NCBI GenBank assembly: GCA_024653875.1
Contig: JANLHE010000150.1
Span: forward strand, 1 to 8,034
Origin: Acidobacteriota bacterium
GTDB lineage: Bacteria; Acidobacteriota; Vicinamibacteria; Vicinamibacterales; SCN-69-37
Direction of reading: 5' to 3'
Length of the DNA: 8,034 nucleotides
The translations under genes were made by a program, and so were the position numbers. Shown in pieces: positions 7,462 to 8,034 of this stretch; within the stretch, counting starts at the first letter, position 1; each line of letters begins with the position of its first letter. Below the pieces are notes generated by a model. That model was not told where the DNA came from. It did no database searches and worked only from the letters and a program-made list of their open reading frames with translations.

Positions 7462-7467
7462 AGATCG

Positions 7468-7486
7468 GACTACCTCTCGGAGAGTC
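7468..7486 (-). other. Palindrome/hairpin in the predicted 5' leader
   Basis: On the minus strand GACTCTCCGAGAGGTAGTC can fold with outer GACT/AGTC and inner CTC/GAG pairs. It contains the exact 11-base palindrome CTCTCCGAGAG (7484-7474). It would begin one base after the predicted transcription start (about 7487), so it could be a 5'-end stabilising stem or an operator over the start site. Function is not demonstrated. Confidence 0.3.
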
Positions 7487-7497
7487 GATGTGTTTGG

Positions 7498-7513
7498 TGC
7501 AATTCAGATACCA
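7498..7513 (-). promoter_or_regulatory. Sigma-54 (RpoN) promoter of the cytochrome/ferredoxin/NrfD operon
   Basis: The minus strand reads TGGTATCTGAATTGCA. The -24 GG and -12 GC dinucleotides are separated by exactly 10 bases. The TGG at -24, an A two bases further on, and TTGCA at -12 match the sigma-54 consensus TGGCACG-N4-TTGCA. With C of GC at -12 (7499), transcription would start near 7487, giving a leader of about 38 bases before the cytochrome ATG. Location, strand and the nearby sigma-54 activator gene all agree. The CACG part of the -24 element is only partly matched (TATC), which is within normal variation. Confidence 0.72.
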
Positions 7514-7554
7514 TCCCCGAGGTTCAGGTTCGAGCCGTGGGAATGGCGTTCGCG

Positions 7555-7570
7555 GGCGGGGGTTCCCGCC
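7555..7570. other. Intergenic hairpin
   Basis: GGCGGG-AACC-CCCGCC on the minus strand is a perfect 6-bp GC stem with a 4-base loop, about 95 bp after the peroxiredoxin stop. No T-run follows on either strand, so it is not a standard intrinsic terminator. It may help end peroxiredoxin transcripts with Rho, or have no role. Confidence 0.3.
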
Positions 7571-7590
7571 TGGTGGGGAATTTTCAGCGC

Positions 7591-7625
7591 CCCGGCCGCA
7601 GTCGTCCGCAACGACTCGAGCCGGG
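7591..7625. promoter_or_regulatory. Two-tier dyad: candidate enhancer for the sigma-54 activator, or peroxiredoxin 3' hairpin
   Basis: An inner perfect repeat, AGTCGTtgcggACGACT (minus strand, 7616-7600), is nested inside an outer perfect pair, CCCGGC (7625-7620) and GCCGGG (7596-7591), with three-base unmatched steps between them. The centre at 7608 lies about 121 bp upstream of the predicted sigma-54 start, the usual range for NtrC-class activator sites. It also starts about 38 bases after the peroxiredoxin stop, so it could be an RNA hairpin there, but no U-tract follows on the minus strand. Both readings remain open. Confidence 0.4.
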
Positions 7626-7662
7626 AAAATCCGCGGTTGAGGCTGGTGCCGGCGACGGGCCC

Positions 7663-8034
7663 TTACCGCCCTGACGCCGCCTTGACCGCCGCCAGCACGT
7701 CGTCGGCATGGCCCTCGACGCTGACCTTGTCCCAGCGCTTCGCGACCTTGCCCGCGGCATCGATCAAGTACGTCGTGCGCACGATGCCCATGTACTTGCG
7801 GCCGTAGCGCATCTTCTCCTGCCAGACGCCGTACTTCTCGGCTACCTCATGGTCGGCGTCCGCCAGCAGCGGGAATGTCAGACCATGCTTGTTCGCGAAC
7901 TTGGCCTTGCTCTTCTCGTCGAGGATGCTCACGCCCAGCACGACCGCATCGCCCGCCTTCCCGAACTTCGGCAGCCGCGACTGGAAGTCACACGATTCAG
8001 TCGTGCAGCCCGGCGTGTCGTCCTTCGGATAGAA
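7663..8034 (-). CDS. bcp: Peroxiredoxin, BCP/PrxQ type (C-terminal part, start beyond the window)
   Basis: The last 123 residues are present; the frame is open to the right edge and about 30-35 N-terminal residues should be missing. The partial protein begins FYPKDDTPGCTTESCDF, the PrxQ active-site segment. Its peroxidatic cysteine is at residue 10 of the fragment and the resolving cysteine five residues later, as in atypical two-cysteine BCP enzymes. Downstream, FPLLADADHEVAEKYGVW and the conserved arginine in VRTTYLID also fit. BCP reduces hydrogen peroxide and organic hydroperoxides with thioredoxin as donor, in the cytoplasm unless a missing N-terminal signal exports it. It is on the same strand as the cytochrome operon but 213 bp upstream of it, separated by hairpins and the sigma-54 promoter, so it is probably a separate transcription unit. 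Confidence 0.95.
   Translation of the reverse strand, partial: FYPKDDTPGCTTESCDFQSRLPKFGKAGDAVVLGVSILDEKSKAKFANKHGLTFPLLADADHEVAEKYGVWQEKMRYGRKYMGIVRTTYLIDAAGKVAKRWDKVSVEGHADDVLAAVKAASGR

Noticed and set aside
7591..7625. Intrinsic terminator for the peroxiredoxin gene
   Set aside because: The stem is strong but no T-run follows on the minus strand (it continues GCGCTGAAAATT), so it does not meet the intrinsic terminator pattern. It is kept as a dyad of uncertain role.
7006..7674. 222-codon plus-strand frame covering the cytochrome gene and the intergenic region
   Set aside because: The opposite strand encodes four CXXCH motifs and the region contains the promoter elements; the frame itself shows no domain.

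Overview
This is a GC-rich bacterial window holding a complete redox-signalling and electron-transfer locus. The envelope architecture is Gram-negative: a Tat-type signal, periplasmic c-type haem motifs and a quinone-type NrfD membrane subunit. Such multihaem, NrfD and sigma-54 gene sets are common in Acidobacteriota, Methylomirabilota/Rokubacteria and the former Deltaproteobacteria. The sequence alone does not fix the phylum. I see no tRNA, rRNA, CRISPR array, insertion sequence or integrase.

Layout. Plus strand, 114-3343: a two-gene operon encodes a membrane sensor histidine kinase with two CQACH haem-attachment motifs in its periplasmic domain, and an NtrC-class sigma-54 activator. The two genes overlap by a GTGA stop/start. 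Minus strand, 7449 down to 3348: a tightly packed operon encodes a membrane-anchored tetrahaem cytochrome c, a Tat-exported four-cluster ferredoxin, an NrfD-type integral membrane protein, and a large multi-spanning membrane protein resembling DUF2339. The last gene also overlaps its predecessor by GTGA. The two operons converge with only 4 bp between their stop codons. Minus strand, 8034-7663: the C-terminal part of a BCP/PrxQ peroxiredoxin runs off the right edge.

Control. The 213-bp gap 7450-7662 upstream of the cytochrome carries a well-matched sigma-54 promoter (TGG-N10-GCA, 7513-7498, minus strand). It also holds a 35-bp interrupted dyad centred about 121 bp upstream of the predicted start, where an enhancer site for an NtrC-class activator would be expected. 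A sigma-54 activator encoded a few kilobases away, with an intact GAFTGA loop, makes a closed circuit the simplest reading: the haem-type kinase senses a periplasmic redox signal or a gas, phosphorylates the activator, and the activator switches on the cytochrome/ferredoxin/NrfD electron-transfer module.

The module has no recognisable catalytic subunit (no molybdopterin enzyme, no large multihaem reductase) within the window. It is therefore best described as a quinone-linked electron conduit whose terminal partner is unknown.
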